DNA of 64,000 nt from Pseudomonas tensinigenes. GTDB lineage: Bacteria; Pseudomonadota; Gammaproteobacteria; Pseudomonadales; Pseudomonadaceae. The notes under the pieces are model-generated. The model saw nothing but the letters and a program-made list of their open reading frames with translations, was not told the DNA's origin and did no database searches. A program made the translations under genes and the position numbers. The DNA lies in contig NZ_CP077089.1 of assembly GCF_014268445.2 (NCBI RefSeq), positions 5,315,501 to 5,379,500 of the forward strand, written 5' to 3'. Below, one piece after another: positions 38,515-48,353 of this stretch; the stretch's first letter is position 1; each line of letters begins with the position of its first letter.

Positions 38515-38917
38515 TTGACTGTTTCTATAAGTAACGCGATTGCGTAATGCGTGCACTAATGTGTCACGCAATCGCCACAAAAAAGTGCATTTTCTAACAA
38601 TCGATTCGAATATGAACTTTGCTTATAACGTTCGAAAACAATTGAACAAGCGAATCGTCTAAGGCTGCACTAGTGAAAGGATTAACTTGCTCAAGCTCAG
38701 TAAAACCGGGGGCTTCGCAGGGCTTGTTTTTTCTCCCGTAGTTGGCGTAGAGTTTCTCCACTGTGTTTGCATGGGTCAGCTTGGAATCGTGACCTGGGCA
38801 GTAGCCTACAAGTTAGCTACATCCCGTTCGACGTCTTCTTACTCTCCTGCAACCAGCCCCAGTACTCTTTCATGAGAAAGAGACTGTCATCAATTTTTGC
38901 GTCAAAGGAAATAAGAA
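38515..38917. other. Long leader / intergenic region before the cold-shock gene
   Basis: 403 bp without a credible gene. Contains a long-loop inverted repeat (38536-38545 with 38566-38575) after gcvT and a CTCTTTC-ATGA-GAAAGAG hairpin (38865-38882) 35 nt before the csp start. A long structured 5' leader is usual for CspA-type genes, so much of it is probably transcribed. Confidence 0.6.
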
Positions 38918-39130
38918 ATGTCCACACGTCAGAGCGGTACCGTCAAGTGGTTTAACGACGAGAAAGGTTTTGGTTTTATCACTCCAGAAAGCGGTCCGGA
39001 TCTGTTCGTGCATTTCCGCGCCATTCAGGGCAACGGCTTCAAAAGCCTGAAAGAAGGCCAGAAAGTGACTTTCGTTGCTGTGCAAGGCCAGAAAGGCATG
39101 CAGGCTGACGAAGTACAAGCAGAAGCCTGA
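38918..39130 (+). CDS. CspA-family cold-shock protein
   Basis: 70 aa single cold-shock domain that binds single-stranded RNA/DNA. RNP1 (KGFGFIT) and RNP2 (LFVHFRAI) motifs are intact within [19 protein letters not shown]...[31 protein letters not shown] precedes the ATG; this stretch contains an AAnAAnAA pattern. Monocistronic with its own terminator. Confidence 0.95.
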   Translation: MSTRQSGTVKWFNDEKGFGFITPESGPDLFVHFRAIQGNGFKSLKEGQKVTFVAVQGQKGMQADEVQAEA

Positions 39131-39144
39131 TTTCTGTTACGAAA

Positions 39145-39176
39145 AAGCCCCTGATATTGATATCAGGGGCTTTTTT
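39145..39176 (+). terminator. Terminator of the cold-shock gene
   Basis: Ten-bp stem GCCCCTGATA / TATCAGGGGC, loop TTGA, then TTTTTT. The A run on the left makes it potentially bidirectional. Confidence 0.92.
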
Positions 39177-39226
39177 GTGCGCGCGAATCCGTAAAATGGC
39201 GCTTCATTCTGCGTCCAGAGGCTGCC

Positions 39227-39715
39227 ATGTCGAAAAACCTGCTCACGCCCCAAGGGGATTTCCCTCCGGTAGGCCTTGGCCGTCGCCTGGCAGCGATGTT
39301 CTATGACTTTCTGCTGTGCACAGCGCTGCTGATCGTCACCGGTTTCGTTTACAAACTGATCCAGGCCGCGATCATTGGCGAAGAACGCCTGCGTGCGCTG
39401 ACTGATGCCGGAAAAATGGACGGCGACCCGCTCTACTCCACCGTGCTGCTGCTGGTGTTGTTCGCATTCTTCGCCAAGTTCTGGACCCATGGCGGGCAGA
39501 CACTGGGCATGCAGGTGTGGGGGATTCGCGTGCAGAACGCCAATGGCACCGCGATCAGCCTGTGGCAGGCGCTGTTGCGGTTCATGGTGTCGATTGCGTC
39601 GTGGTTGTGCGTGGGGCTGGGATTCTTCTGGTCGCTGTACGACAAGCAGAAGCGCACGTGGCATGACATCTATTCCGATACACGCGTGGTGCGAATCCCG
39701 AAAAAGACCAAATAA
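39227..39715 (+). CDS. RDD-family membrane protein
   Basis: 162 aa inner-membrane protein of the RDD family. The signature Arg-Asp pair is visible as GRRLAAMFYDFLL in the first helix; two further hydrophobic helices follow (about 70-90 and 120-140), and TLGMQVWGIRVQNANG is a conserved family segment. Some RDD proteins are Na+/H+ antiporters, but most have no assigned role. Single gene, REPIN downstream. Confidence 0.88.
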   Translation: MSKNLLTPQGDFPPVGLGRRLAAMFYDFLLCTALLIVTGFVYKLIQAAIIGEERLRALTDAGKMDGDPLYSTVLLLVLFAFFAKFWTHGGQTLGMQVWGIRVQNANGTAISLWQALLRFMVSIASWLCVGLGFFWSLYDKQKRTWHDIYSDTRVVRIPKKTK

Positions 39716-39737
39716 CTTTCAGACACGAAAAACCACT

Positions 39738-39825
39738 GTGGGAGCGAGCCTGCTCGCGAAGGCGTAGTGTCAGCCAACATTTATATCTGCTGATTCACCG
39801 CCTTCGCGAGCAGGCCCGCTCCCAC
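39738..39825. repeat. REPIN, copy 7 (RDD gene 3' side)
   Basis: Inverted GTGGGAGCGAGCCTGCTCGC pair, 88 bp, 23 nt after the RDD stop. The right arm carries one change (AGGCCCGCTCCCAC). Confidence 0.88.
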
Positions 39826-39851
39826 AGGTTCTGGGGTGTTTCTGAAAGACC

Positions 39852-40910
39852 TCAGGCGTTACCGGCCAGTCTCATCCGCGCTGCCTGGGTGAAGTCGAGC
39901 ATGCGCTTCAACGGCCGGATCGCCTGCGGAATCAACGCCGGATCAACAAAGATCTCGTTCGTCCCCTCCTTCAAGCTCTTGAGCGTGCGCTCGAGGGTGT
40001 TCATGGCCATCCACGGGCAATGTGCGCAACTGCGGCAGGCTGCGCCGTTACCGGCGGTTGGCGCCTCGATGAAAACCTTGTCCGGGCACAACTGCTGCAT
40101 CTTGTAGAAGATGCCACGGTCGGTGGCGACAATCAGCGTCTTGTTTGGCAGGCTCTGCGCGGCAGCAATCAACTGGCTGGTGGACCCGACGGCGTCCGCC
40201 AGCTCGATCACCGACGTTGGCGACTCCGGGTGCACCAGAATCGCAGCGTCCGGGTACAACGCTTTCATGTCTTCGAGCTGCTTGGACTTGAACTCTTCGT
40301 GAACGATGCAGGCACCGTCCCACAGCAGCATGTCGGCGCCGGTCTTGCGCTGAATATAGGTGCCGAGGTGCTTGTCCGGGCCCCAGATGATGGTCTCGCC
40401 GTTGTCCATCAGGCTTTCGACGATCTCCAGCGCGCAACTCGATGTCACCACCCAGTCAGCCCGAGCCTTCACAGCAGCTGAAGTGTTGGCGTAAACCACC
40501 ACCGTACGCTCCGGGTGCTGATCGCAGAACGCCGAGAACTCGTCGACCGGGCAACCCAGATCCAGCGAGCAAGTCGCGTCCAGCGTCGGCATCAACACAC
40601 GTTTTTCCGGGTTGAGGATCTTCGCGGTCTCGCCCATGAACTTCACGCCGGCAACCACCACAGTCTTAGCCGGGTGAGCGTTGCCGAAGCGGGCCATTTC
40701 CAGGGAGTCAGAGACACAGCCACCGGTTTCTTCGGCCAGAGCCTGAATCACCGGGTCGCAATAAAAGTGGGCCACCAGCACCGCGTCCTGAGCCTTGAGC
40801 TCGGCGGCGATGGCAGAACGGTAATAAGCCTCTTCCTCAGCCGTCAGCGGTTTGGGCTGTTTGGCATCGAGGTGAGCTTGAACCAGAAGGCGTTCGGAAA
40901 TCTGCGTCAT
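39852..40910 (-). CDS. nadA: Quinolinate synthase A
   Basis: 352 aa [4Fe-4S] enzyme condensing iminoaspartate with dihydroxyacetone phosphate to quinolinate, in NAD synthesis. [47 protein letters not shown] and the C-terminal cluster motif [13 protein letters not shown] are present. ATG at 40910 chosen from family length; the longer in-frame start would add 36 untypical residues. A CTTTCGCGCGAAAG palindrome lies 20 nt upstream. Confidence 0.95.
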   Translation of the reverse strand: MTQISERLLVQAHLDAKQPKPLTAEEEAYYRSAIAAELKAQDAVLVAHFYCDPVIQALAEETGGCVSDSLEMARFGNAHPAKTVVVAGVKFMGETAKILNPEKRVLMPTLDATCSLDLGCPVDEFSAFCDQHPERTVVVYANTSAAVKARADWVVTSSCALEIVESLMDNGETIIWGPDKHLGTYIQRKTGADMLLWDGACIVHEEFKSKQLEDMKALYPDAAILVHPESPTSVIELADAVGSTSQLIAAAQSLPNKTLIVATDRGIFYKMQQLCPDKVFIEAPTAGNGAACRSCAHCPWMAMNTLERTLKSLKEGTNEIFVDPALIPQAIRPLKRMLDFTQAARMRLAGNA

Positions 40911-41120
40911 GTTCGCAAGACCTGCAGGCGCTTTCGCGCGAAAGTCGAGTATACACCCGGCTCCGGACCGCTTGAGGGTACCGCCGGGAGAGTGAGTATT
41001 ATCAGGCACGGACAGCATTGAAGCTGCGCAAGGCTACAGAATATCCCGTTGATACAAAAGATGATTCTGACCTGCGTCAGCGCTGCGGGTATTGAAATAA
41101 CGCGGAGCGAAATTACAGGC

Positions 41121-41165
41121 AAAAAAAAACCCGGAAATCCTCACTTTCGTGGGCCTTCCGGATTT
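41121..41165 (-). terminator. Terminator after tRNA-Lys
   Basis: On the minus strand the hairpin CCGGAAGGCCCAC-GAAA-GTGAGGATTTCCGG is followed by a run of nine T. It serves the tRNA gene that lies just upstream on that strand. Confidence 0.8.
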
Positions 41166-41181
41166 TCTAAACCGCCAAATA

Positions 41182-41257
41182 TGGTGGGTCGTGTGGGATT
41201 CGAACCTACGACCAATTGGTTAAAAGCCAACTGCTCTACCAACTGAGCTAACGACCC
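41182..41257 (-). tRNA. tRNA-Lys (anticodon TTT)
   Basis: 76 nt cloverleaf on the minus strand starting GGGTCGTTAGCTCAGTTGG and ending with encoded CCA. Acceptor arms GGGTCGT / ACGACCC pair, D arm AGCTCAGTTGGTAGAGCA, anticodon loop CTTTTAA, T arm GTAGGTTCGAATCCCAC. Single tRNA gene. Confidence 0.97.
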
Positions 41258-41319
41258 GCTGTGTGGTGGCGCGTATAATACTGATTTTTAAGGACTATTC
41301 AACACCTTTTTGAAAATAA

Positions 41320-42012
41320 TCAAAAATAAGGTGTTGGGTCGTCCACACCAGCTGCCGCGAAGCCTTCTGCACGCAGGCGGCAGCTGTCGCATTTACCGCA
41401 CGCGCGGCCTTCATCGTCGGCCTGATAGCAGGAAACGGTGAGGCCATAATCAACGCCGAGCTTAACGCCCGCCTCGACGATCTGTGCCTTGCTCAGGTTC
41501 TGCAACGGCGCCTGGATGCGGAAGCCATTGCCTTCAACGCCAGCCTTGGTCGCCAGATTGGCCATGCGCTCGAACGACTCGATGAACTCGGGGCGGCAAT
41601 CCGGGTAACCGGAATAGTCCACGGCGTTGACACCAATAAAGATGTCGCGTGCACCGAGCACTTCTGCCCAGCCCAACGCCAGCGACAGGAACACCGTGTT
41701 ACGCGCCGGCACGTACGTCACCGGAATGCCTTCGCCCAACTCTTCGGGGATGTCGATGCTGGTGTCGGTCAGTGCCGAGCCGCCCATGCCATTCAGGTTG
41801 AGGCCAATCACCTTGTGCTCGACCACGCCCAAGTCGCGGGCGACGCGGGCAGCGGCGTGTAGTTCGGCGTGGGAGCGCTGGCCGTAGTCGAAGCTCATGG
41901 TGTAGCAGCGGTAGCCTTCGGCGCGTGCCATGGCCACGACGGTCGCCGAATCGAGGCCGCCGGACAGCAGGATGACCGCACGTTTTTCGGTGGTGTTCAG
42001 TTGTTCGGTCAT
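41320..42012 (-). CDS. queC: 7-cyano-7-deazaguanine synthase QueC
   Basis: 230 aa ATP-dependent enzyme making preQ0 in queuosine synthesis. P-loop [15 protein letters not shown], then [12 protein letters not shown], and the C-terminal zinc site [25 protein letters not shown] chosen as [19 protein letters not shown], 1 nt after the queE stop; longer in-frame starts lie inside queE. Operon with queE. Confidence 0.96.
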   Translation of the reverse strand: MTEQLNTTEKRAVILLSGGLDSATVVAMARAEGYRCYTMSFDYGQRSHAELHAAARVARDLGVVEHKVIGLNLNGMGGSALTDTSIDIPEELGEGIPVTYVPARNTVFLSLALGWAEVLGARDIFIGVNAVDYSGYPDCRPEFIESFERMANLATKAGVEGNGFRIQAPLQNLSKAQIVEAGVKLGVDYGLTVSCYQADDEGRACGKCDSCRLRAEGFAAAGVDDPTPYF

Positions 42013-42013
42013 C

Positions 42014-42661
42014 TCAGCGCCCCGGCTCGTCGTTCCACAGATATTTATGCAACTGCAATTGCAAGCGCACCGGCAGGTTGTCCGCCACCACCCAGTCCGC
42101 CAGATCCCGAGCATTGAGGTCATGGTGACTTGGGGAAAACAGCACTTCGCCGGCACGCCGATCAAGACCGTACTGAATCAGTTTGGAGACGGCCCAGTCA
42201 TAGTCGTCCCGCGAGCAGATAACAAACTTCACCTGATCGTTGGGCGTCAGCAGTTCGATGTTCTCGTAACGGTTGCGATGGGCTTCTTTCGAATCCGGCG
42301 TCTTCAGGTCGACAACGCGACTGACGCGCGGATCGACAGCCGAGACGTCGAGGGCGCCGCTGGTTTCCAGCGAGACCTCATAACCGGCGTCACACAACTG
42401 CTTGAGCAAAGGAATGGCATTCGGCTGCGCCAGCGGTTCACCACCGGTGACACAGACGTAGCGCGGACGAAATCCGGCCACTTGCTCGAGGATGTCGTCG
42501 AGGGTGCGCACGGTACCGCCACTGAACGCATAGGCGCTGTCGCAGTATTGGCAACGCAAAGGGCAACCGGTCAGGCGCACAAAAACAGTGGGCAGCCCGG
42601 CAGTCCGTGTTTCCCCCTGCAACGAGTAGAAAACTTCGGTGATTCTCAATGTGTCTTGCAT
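42014..42661 (-). CDS. queE: 7-carboxy-7-deazaguanine synthase QueE
   Basis: 215 aa radical-SAM enzyme converting carboxytetrahydropterin to CDG in queuosine synthesis. Cluster motif CPLRCQYC and [21 protein letters not shown] at the N-terminus, [11 protein letters not shown] in the middle. The start is uncertain: ATG at 42661 is given, GTG at 42670 (three more residues) is possible, and neither has a strong ribosome site. Immediately upstream of queC. Confidence 0.94.
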   Translation of the reverse strand: MQDTLRITEVFYSLQGETRTAGLPTVFVRLTGCPLRCQYCDSAYAFSGGTVRTLDDILEQVAGFRPRYVCVTGGEPLAQPNAIPLLKQLCDAGYEVSLETSGALDVSAVDPRVSRVVDLKTPDSKEAHRNRYENIELLTPNDQVKFVICSRDDYDWAVSKLIQYGLDRRAGEVLFSPSHHDLNARDLADWVVADNLPVRLQLQLHKYLWNDEPGR

Positions 42662-42778
42662 AGTCGCCACGGGCGTAACAGCTAAACAGGCTGTCCGCCT
42701 CCGTCAGGCACTTCAGGCAATCCCGCCAACGCGTAGACCGCAAGAAGCGTGTTTCAGAAAAAGGGCGTGAATTCTAAC

Positions 42779-42805
42779 GAAAAAACCCGCGACAAGCGCG
42801 GGTTT
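42779..42805 (-). terminator. Terminator of the tol-pal operon
   Basis: Stem AAACCCGCG / CGCGGGTTT with a 5-nt loop, followed on the minus strand by T residues. It lies 23 nt after the cpoB stop codon. Confidence 0.88.
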
Positions 42806-42827
42806 CTTCCAAACGGGTCAAGCGTGC

Positions 42828-43661
42828 TTACATGCGTTGCAGATCGCGTTGAGCCAACTGAGCAGCGGAGGTACCCGGATATTGGGCCACCACCTGCTGC
42901 AGAATGCCTTTGACCTTGTCGGTATGACCGAGGCGGCGTTCTACATCAGCCAGCTTGTACAGCGAATCCGGAACTTTGGCGTGCTTGGGATACAGCTGCG
43001 AAACCTTGGCGAAAGCCTGACCTGCACCTTGCAGATCGCCCTTGGCCAGATTGACTTCGCCCAACCAGTACTGGGCATTGCCCGCGTATTGGCTGTTCGG
43101 GTACTTGCGCAGGAAAGCGGCAAAAGCCTGGCTGGCCTTGTCGAAATCCTTGGCTTTGATCAGGTCGAAAGCGGCATCGTAATACAGCTTTTCCTTGGCC
43201 GGATCACCCGGTTCGCTGCTTGCAGCAGGTGCCTGGGCAGCAGCCCCGGCACCAGCGGCAGCACCGGCAGCAGCACTTGCATCGCCACCGGCAGAAGAAT
43301 TCTCAGGAGTCGCGGCAGGTGCAACGCCGGATCCTATGCGCCGATCAAGATCCTGGTATCGCTCCAGGGATTCCTGCTTCATGCGCGCAACCTGATTCTG
43401 CAGTTCTTCAATCACACCTTGCTGGCGCGATATCTGATCCTGCATTTGTTGCAGTTGGTTGAACAGCATGCCTTGTGCCGAGGCAGGGGCCGAAGCCGCT
43501 CCCCCGGCATAGGCGCCGTTCGTACCGTAACCTGCAGGCGGATAACTGCTCCCGCTATTGTTATAACCGGAGTTGTCATCGACCACAGGAACCGCAGCCC
43601 ACGCCGCAAGCGGCGCGAGGCTGAGAGCCAGAACAGTTACAGCACGACGGCACGTTCGCAT
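42828..43661 (-). CDS. cpoB: Cell division coordinator CpoB (YbgF)
   Basis: 277 aa periplasmic protein linking the Tol system to peptidoglycan synthesis. Signal peptide about 1-23 (ends AAWA), a trimerising coiled coil about 60-105 (LFNQLQQMQDQISRQQGVIEELQNQVARMKQ), an Ala/Gly-rich low-complexity linker about 120-155, and C-terminal TPR repeats (YDAAFDLIKAKDFDKASQAFAAFLRKYPNSQYAGNAQYWLGE). Last gene of the tol operon, 7 nt after pal. Confidence 0.94.
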   Translation of the reverse strand: MRTCRRAVTVLALSLAPLAAWAAVPVVDDNSGYNNSGSSYPPAGYGTNGAYAGGAASAPASAQGMLFNQLQQMQDQISRQQGVIEELQNQVARMKQESLERYQDLDRRIGSGVAPAATPENSSAGGDASAAAGAAAGAGAAAQAPAASSEPGDPAKEKLYYDAAFDLIKAKDFDKASQAFAAFLRKYPNSQYAGNAQYWLGEVNLAKGDLQGAGQAFAKVSQLYPKHAKVPDSLYKLADVERRLGHTDKVKGILQQVVAQYPGTSAAQLAQRDLQRM

Positions 43662-43667
43662 ATCGAA

Positions 43668-44165
43668 TTACTTACGCAGTTCGACGCGACGGTTTTGAGC
43701 CCAGGACTGCTCGTCGTTGCCGGTAGCAACTGGACGCTCTTCGCCGTAGGAAACCAGTTCCAGCTGAGCTGGGGAAACACCTTGCAGTACCAGGTAGCGC
43801 TGAACGGCTTTCGCACGACGCTCGCCCAGTGCCATGTTGTACTCACGAGTACCACGTTCGTCGGTGTTGCCTTCCAGAACAACGCGAGCGCCGTTTGCTT
43901 TCAGGTCTTTGGCGTGAACGTCCAGAGCGCGCATGGCTTCTGGCTTCAGGTCCGAGCTGTCGTATTCGAAGTAGAAGGTGGTGATTGCGCGCAGAGCAGC
44001 TTCTTCGCTCAGGGAACCGTCAACGGCACCAGTGTTTGCGCCGTAACCAGCGTTTGGATCAACAGCGCCTTCACCGGCGTTGTCGCCGCCTTTGGACGAG
44101 CAACCTACAGCTACAGCCATGGCCAGAGCCAGCGCAGCAAATTTACCAAACTTCAGCATTTCCAT
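43668..44165 (-). CDS. pal: Peptidoglycan-associated lipoprotein Pal
   Basis: 165 aa outer-membrane lipoprotein. Lipobox AVGCSS near residue 22 after a short signal peptide, then a flexible linker and an OmpA-like peptidoglycan-binding domain with [47 protein letters not shown] and a C-terminal RRVELRK. Partner of TolB. ATG given; MLKFGK two codons later may be the true start. Confidence 0.96.
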   Translation of the reverse strand: MEMLKFGKFAALALAMAVAVGCSSKGGDNAGEGAVDPNAGYGANTGAVDGSLSEEAALRAITTFYFEYDSSDLKPEAMRALDVHAKDLKANGARVVLEGNTDERGTREYNMALGERRAKAVQRYLVLQGVSPAQLELVSYGEERPVATGNDEQSWAQNRRVELRK

Positions 44166-44217
44166 CGTGAAACTCCTAATGAACCCCAGTGTGTTAAGTA
44201 AAACGTGTAGCGCCCGC

Positions 44218-45519
44218 TCACTTCAGGTAAGGGGACCAGGACGGTTCTCTGACTTCGCCTTGAGCGGTAGGAAGCGGGAGCCTAACGCGTCCATTAATGG
44301 ACACGAGCATCAAGACTCCCCGGCCCTGTTGGCGGGTGGCGTAGATTACCATGGTGCCGTTGGGCGCAACAGTAGGTGACTCGTCCAGAGTGCTATCAGT
44401 GAGGATCTTTACACTCCCTCGCTGCAGATCCTGAGCTGCCACCTTGAAATTGGTGAAGCCATCCTGACGATGGATCATCACCAAAGTCTTTTCATCTGCC
44501 GAAAGTTTCGGGTTGGCGTTGTAGTTACCTACAAACGTCACACGCTCGGCACCACCGCCACTGGCGCTGGTTTTATAGATCTGAGGCTTGCCGCCGCGGT
44601 CCGAGGTGAAGTAGATGGTCGAACCATCCTTGCCCCAGTACGGTTCGGTGTTGATGCCAGGACCTGCGGTCACACGGGTGATCTGGCGCGAAGCCAGGTT
44701 CATCACGTAAATGTCCGGGTTACCGTCTTTCGACAGTACGAACGCCAGGCGATCGCCGTTCGGCGACCAGGCTGGCGCGCCGTTCAGACCTTCGAAGTTG
44801 GTGATCTGCTCACGGCGACCGGTGTCGATGTTCTGCATGAAGATGCGCGGACGCTTCTGCTCGAACGACACGTAGGCGATGCGTTTGCCATCCGGTGCGA
44901 AACGCGGCGACAGGATCGGCTCGCGCGATTGCAGCAGAGTCACGGCGCGGGCACCGTCATAGTCAGAACGTTGCAGGGTGTAACGCGTGTTCTTCTCGGA
45001 GAAGCGTTCGGCTGTCACATACAGCAGGCGAGTCGAGAACGCACCTTCGATACCGGTCAGCTTCTGGAACGACTGATCAGAGATGAAGTGCGCCATGTCG
45101 CGCAGTTGCTCGGTGGTACCGGAAACACTGCCGTCAGCCACTTTCTGTTCGGTGGCCACGTTGAACAGTGCCCACTGCACCTGCAGGCGACCGCCGGCTG
45201 GGGCAATGCTGCCAACCATCATGTATTGAGCACCCACCGCCTTCCAGTCACGGAAGATGATTTCGCTCGGCTGGCTTGGCTGGCTGATCATGTTTTGCTT
45301 TGGAATCGGCGAGTAGTAGCCCGAGTTGCGCAAATCGTTACCAATGATTTCTGCCATGTCGTCCGGCAGCACGGCACCGCCCTGCATACCGAACGGTACA
45401 ACGGCGATCGGAGTAGCCCGATCGCTGCCGCTGGTAACCAGAATGTTCTTTTCATCCGCCATCGCGATCCCTGCCATGCAGCAGATCACGACCAGCATTC
45501 CTCGAAGAAGGTTTCTCAC
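44218..45519 (-). CDS. tolB: Tol-Pal system protein TolB
   Basis: 433 aa periplasmic protein that binds Pal and TolA. Signal peptide about 1-21 (ends AMA), N-terminal D1 domain, then a six-bladed propeller with PD40-type repeats such as [28 protein letters not shown] and [31 protein letters not shown] start overlaps the tolA stop (GTGA). Confidence 0.96.
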   Translation of the reverse strand: MRNLLRGMLVVICCMAGIAMADEKNILVTSGSDRATPIAVVPFGMQGGAVLPDDMAEIIGNDLRNSGYYSPIPKQNMISQPSQPSEIIFRDWKAVGAQYMMVGSIAPAGGRLQVQWALFNVATEQKVADGSVSGTTEQLRDMAHFISDQSFQKLTGIEGAFSTRLLYVTAERFSEKNTRYTLQRSDYDGARAVTLLQSREPILSPRFAPDGKRIAYVSFEQKRPRIFMQNIDTGRREQITNFEGLNGAPAWSPNGDRLAFVLSKDGNPDIYVMNLASRQITRVTAGPGINTEPYWGKDGSTIYFTSDRGGKPQIYKTSASGGGAERVTFVGNYNANPKLSADEKTLVMIHRQDGFTNFKVAAQDLQRGSVKILTDSTLDESPTVAPNGTMVIYATRQQGRGVLMLVSINGRVRLPLPTAQGEVREPSWSPYLK

Positions 45520-46598
45520 AAGGCTAGATCCTCAGGTGTGAATGTCATCTTGAATGAACGATACGGAGCGAAATCGCTCGGCTTCATTCCCTGCATTTCT
45601 GTCAAACGTCCAATATTCTTCACTGCCGCGACTGCCGAAGCATCAAACGGACCGTCGCCACTGGACTTGGCCACGCTGACCGAAGTCACCGTACCGTCCG
45701 GCAACATGCCGATTTGCAGCACGACCGTCATGCCTTTGCGTGCCGAAGGAGGACGAGCCCAACCTTCTGCCGCTCGCGCACGAATCAGGTCATCGAAACT
45801 GCCCGCGACTTCGTCACCCTGCTCATCGGCCAAGGCCTGCTGACGCTGCGGCGTGTCGGAAAGCAGATCGGCCAAGGCCTGAGCCTTTTTGTCTTCGGTC
45901 GATTTACGTGCCGCATCCTGCGCTTTCTTCTTCGCAGCATCGGCAGCAGCTTTCTTCTTCGCTTCGTCGGCGATTTTCTTCTTCGCCTCTTCAGCTTCAG
46001 CTTTCTTCTTGGCGTCTTCGGCGGCTTTCTTCTTCGCGTCTTCGACGATCTTCTTCTTGGCTTCTTCAGCAGCGGCTTTCTTGGCCTCTTCTTCAGCAGC
46101 CTTTTTCGCTTCTTCTTCAGATTTCTTCTTGGCTATATCAGCCAATTGTTTCTCTTCAGCCTTCTTGGCTTCGGCGGTCTTCTTGGCTTCGTCGGCTTTT
46201 TTGGCTTCGTCAGCCTTTTTCGCCTCGTCTGCTTTCTTCGACTCGTCGGCCTTCTTGGCTTCCTCGGCTTTTTGAGCCGCTTCTTCTTTCTTTTGTTCCG
46301 CAGCGGCCTTGATCTCTTCCTGCTCGACCTTCTTCTGCTCCATCTGCTCGACTTCGGTCTGACGCGCGGCGGATTTCTTCGCCTCACCCGCAATCTTCTG
46401 ATTGGTCTGGGTGGTTGCCTGACTCTTCGATTTCAGTTGGTACAAGGTCGCCTGGACAATCGGTTTGGCCGGCGGCAGCTCTGGTGTAAAGGCAAAACTG
46501 ACGAACAGCATGCCGAACACCAGCACGTGCAGGACAATTGCCAGAACACTAGGCCAGAAGTAGCTTTCCGAGGCGGACGGCTCTCGCTGTTGCTGCAT
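45516..46598 (-). CDS. tolA: Tol-Pal system protein TolA
   Basis: 360 aa inner-membrane protein spanning the periplasm. Membrane anchor about 14-36, a long Ala/Lys/Glu helical domain about 65-245 with many [12 protein letters not shown] repeats, and a C-terminal TonB-like domain about 260-360 containing [37 protein letters not shown]. Transmits TolQR force to TolB-Pal. The repeat domain is prone to length change by slippage. Start overlaps the tolR stop by one base. Confidence 0.95.
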   Translation of the reverse strand: MQQQREPSASESYFWPSVLAIVLHVLVFGMLFVSFAFTPELPPAKPIVQATLYQLKSKSQATTQTNQKIAGEAKKSAARQTEVEQMEQKKVEQEEIKAAAEQKKEEAAQKAEEAKKADESKKADEAKKADEAKKADEAKKTAEAKKAEEKQLADIAKKKSEEEAKKAAEEEAKKAAAEEAKKKIVEDAKKKAAEDAKKKAEAEEAKKKIADEAKKKAAADAAKKKAQDAARKSTEDKKAQALADLLSDTPQRQQALADEQGDEVAGSFDDLIRARAAEGWARPPSARKGMTVVLQIGMLPDGTVTSVSVAKSSGDGPFDASAVAAVKNIGRLTEMQGMKPSDFAPYRSFKMTFTPEDLAL

Positions 46599-47059
46599 CA
46601 GGGGGCCTCGGTAATCAAACCAACATTACCGACCCCGGCTTTCTGCAACCCGCCCATGGCGCCCATGACGGAACCATAATCGACGGTCTTGTCACCGCGG
46701 ATGAAGACCTGGGTACGCTTGCCGCCTTCAGTGCCGGCACGAATGATCTTGGTCACCGCGTCGGTCATTTGCGGCAGGGTCATGGCCCTGTCCTGTTGCT
46801 TCTCGGTATCGACTTCGCTGCCAAGGTTCCAGTAGTAGGTCTTGTCAGCCTTGATCGAAATGGTCAGGACCTGAGTGTTGTTGTCCTGCGGCAAGGCTTC
46901 GCTGGAAACCTTGGGCAGATCAACTTTCACGCCCTGATTGAGCATCGGCGCGGTCACCATGAAGATGACCAGCAGTACCAACATCACGTCGATGTAAGGC
47001 ACCACGTTCATCTCGGCGACCGGCTTGCGCTTTTTGCGAGCTCGAGCGATTAAAGCCAT
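46598..47059 (-). CDS. tolR: Tol-Pal system protein TolR
   Basis: 153 aa ExbD-family protein with one membrane helix (about 17-38, IDVMLVLLVIFMVTAPM) whose Asp is the proton-coupling residue, and a periplasmic domain. Starts MALIARARKKRKPVAEMNVVPYIDVM. Fourteen nt after tolQ. Confidence 0.96.
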   Translation of the reverse strand: MALIARARKKRKPVAEMNVVPYIDVMLVLLVIFMVTAPMLNQGVKVDLPKVSSEALPQDNNTQVLTISIKADKTYYWNLGSEVDTEKQQDRAMTLPQMTDAVTKIIRAGTEGGKRTQVFIRGDKTVDYGSVMGAMGGLQKAGVGNVGLITEAP

Positions 47060-47073
47060 TGGAAATTACCTGC

Positions 47074-47769
47074 TTATTCTTCGCTGGTGTGCACTTTGCG
47101 GTGCAGGATCGCCTGGAATTCATCGGCGAAGGTGTAGTAGCGGCCCAGCAAGGTTTCGCTGCGAGCGGCGAAACGGTTGTAAGCGATAACCGCAGGGATC
47201 GCCGCGAACAGACCGATCGCGGTGGCGATCAGGGCTTCGGCAATACCCGGGGCCACAGTGGCCAGGGTTGCTTGCTGGGCGCTGGCGAGACCGCGGAAGG
47301 AGTTCATGATGCCCCACACCGTACCGAACAGACCGATGTACGGGCTGACCGAACCGACGGTGGCGAGGAATGGCAGGCTTTGCTCCAGCTTCTCTTCCTC
47401 ACGGGAGATGGCAACGCGCATGGCACGGGCCACACCTTCCATCACCGCTTCAGGATCAACACCTGGCTGCTGACGCAGACGGGAGAATTCCTTGAAACCG
47501 GCACGAAAAATCTGCTCCACACCCGAATCCGGATCCGGGTTGCTGCCGGCCTGACGGTACAGTTTGGACAGATCGATACCCGACCAGAAGCGCTCTTCGA
47601 AGCTCTCCAGGGCGCGTCGACCGGCGCGCAGCAGATTGCTGCGCTGAAAGATCATGATCCATGAGGTCACCGATGCGGCCACCAGGGTCAACATTACCAA
47701 CTGCACCACGATGCTGGCATTGCTGACCAGGCTCCACATGGAGGAATGGTCGACGACGTTAGCTTCCAC
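47074..47769 (-). CDS. tolQ: Tol-Pal system protein TolQ
   Basis: 231 aa ExbB/MotA-family channel protein with three membrane helices. [18 protein letters not shown] and [23 protein letters not shown] are the conserved second and third helix segments. GTG start with an AGGAG ribosome site; it overlaps ybgC by 11 nt. Confidence 0.96.
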   Translation of the reverse strand: MEANVVDHSSMWSLVSNASIVVQLVMLTLVAASVTSWIMIFQRSNLLRAGRRALESFEERFWSGIDLSKLYRQAGSNPDPDSGVEQIFRAGFKEFSRLRQQPGVDPEAVMEGVARAMRVAISREEEKLEQSLPFLATVGSVSPYIGLFGTVWGIMNSFRGLASAQQATLATVAPGIAEALIATAIGLFAAIPAVIAYNRFAARSETLLGRYYTFADEFQAILHRKVHTSEE

Positions 47770-48226
47770 GCTTTATCTCCTGCTTTGAGTGTGTACCCGG
47801 GCCGACCGCGTCGGCGAAGGCCGCACGCAGGTCTTCGGGAAGGGCCCGGGGTTTCAAACTGTTAGTGCGCACACAGGCCACCAAAAACTGCCCTTCACAG
47901 AGCAGCACATTATCCGTTGCCCGCCTGACCTGCTGTTTGAAGCGCAGGCTGACCCGGTTCAATTCGATTACATCAGCGCTTACCAGCAGTTCGTCGTCCA
48001 ATCGCGCCGGCGCGTGATAACGCGCTTCGCTGGAGTGCACGACAAACAACAGGTCCTCCCCGGCAAGCGCAGATTGGGCAAAGCCCAGTTCGCGGAGCCG
48101 CTCGGTTCGAGCCCGTTCCATAAACTTGAGGTAATTAACGTAATACACGATGCCGCCCGCATCGGTGTCCTCGTAATAAACGCGACAACGATGTGCGAAC
48201 GGCTCAAGCCCGTTTTGCGCGCGCAT
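47759..48226 (-). CDS. ybgC: Acyl-CoA thioesterase YbgC
   Basis: 155 aa hot-dog-fold thioesterase of the YbgC/4HBT family. Active-site motif [29 protein letters not shown] contains the catalytic Asp. First gene of the ybgC-tolQRAB-pal-cpoB operon, as in most gammaproteobacteria. Confidence 0.95.
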   Translation of the reverse strand: MRAQNGLEPFAHRCRVYYEDTDAGGIVYYVNYLKFMERARTERLRELGFAQSALAGEDLLFVVHSSEARYHAPARLDDELLVSADVIELNRVSLRFKQQVRRATDNVLLCEGQFLVACVRTNSLKPRALPEDLRAAFADAVGPGTHSKQEIKRGS

Positions 48227-48353
48227 ACTCTAGTGCTTACTCCTCAGGTTGCCAATCCGGCCAGGCAACTGTTTTTCATGGTTTCAGAGCTTTACCGCAA
48301 AAGTACCGTCCTATGACCGTACAAACCCTGAATAAATCGACAAAAAATGTGTA

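Noticed and set aside
38687..38875. 62-aa ORF in the cold-shock leader
   Set aside because: TTG-type start without convincing ribosome site and no recognisable protein features; it lies within a probable structured leader.
41182..41257. tRNA-Lys as an integration site for a mobile island
   Set aside because: No integrase gene or partial tRNA 3' repeat is seen on either side; flanking genes are nadA and queC.
45889..46275. Phe/Ser/Ala-rich ORF opposite tolA
   Set aside because: It is the complement of the Ala/Lys/Glu repeat domain of tolA, not a membrane protein gene.
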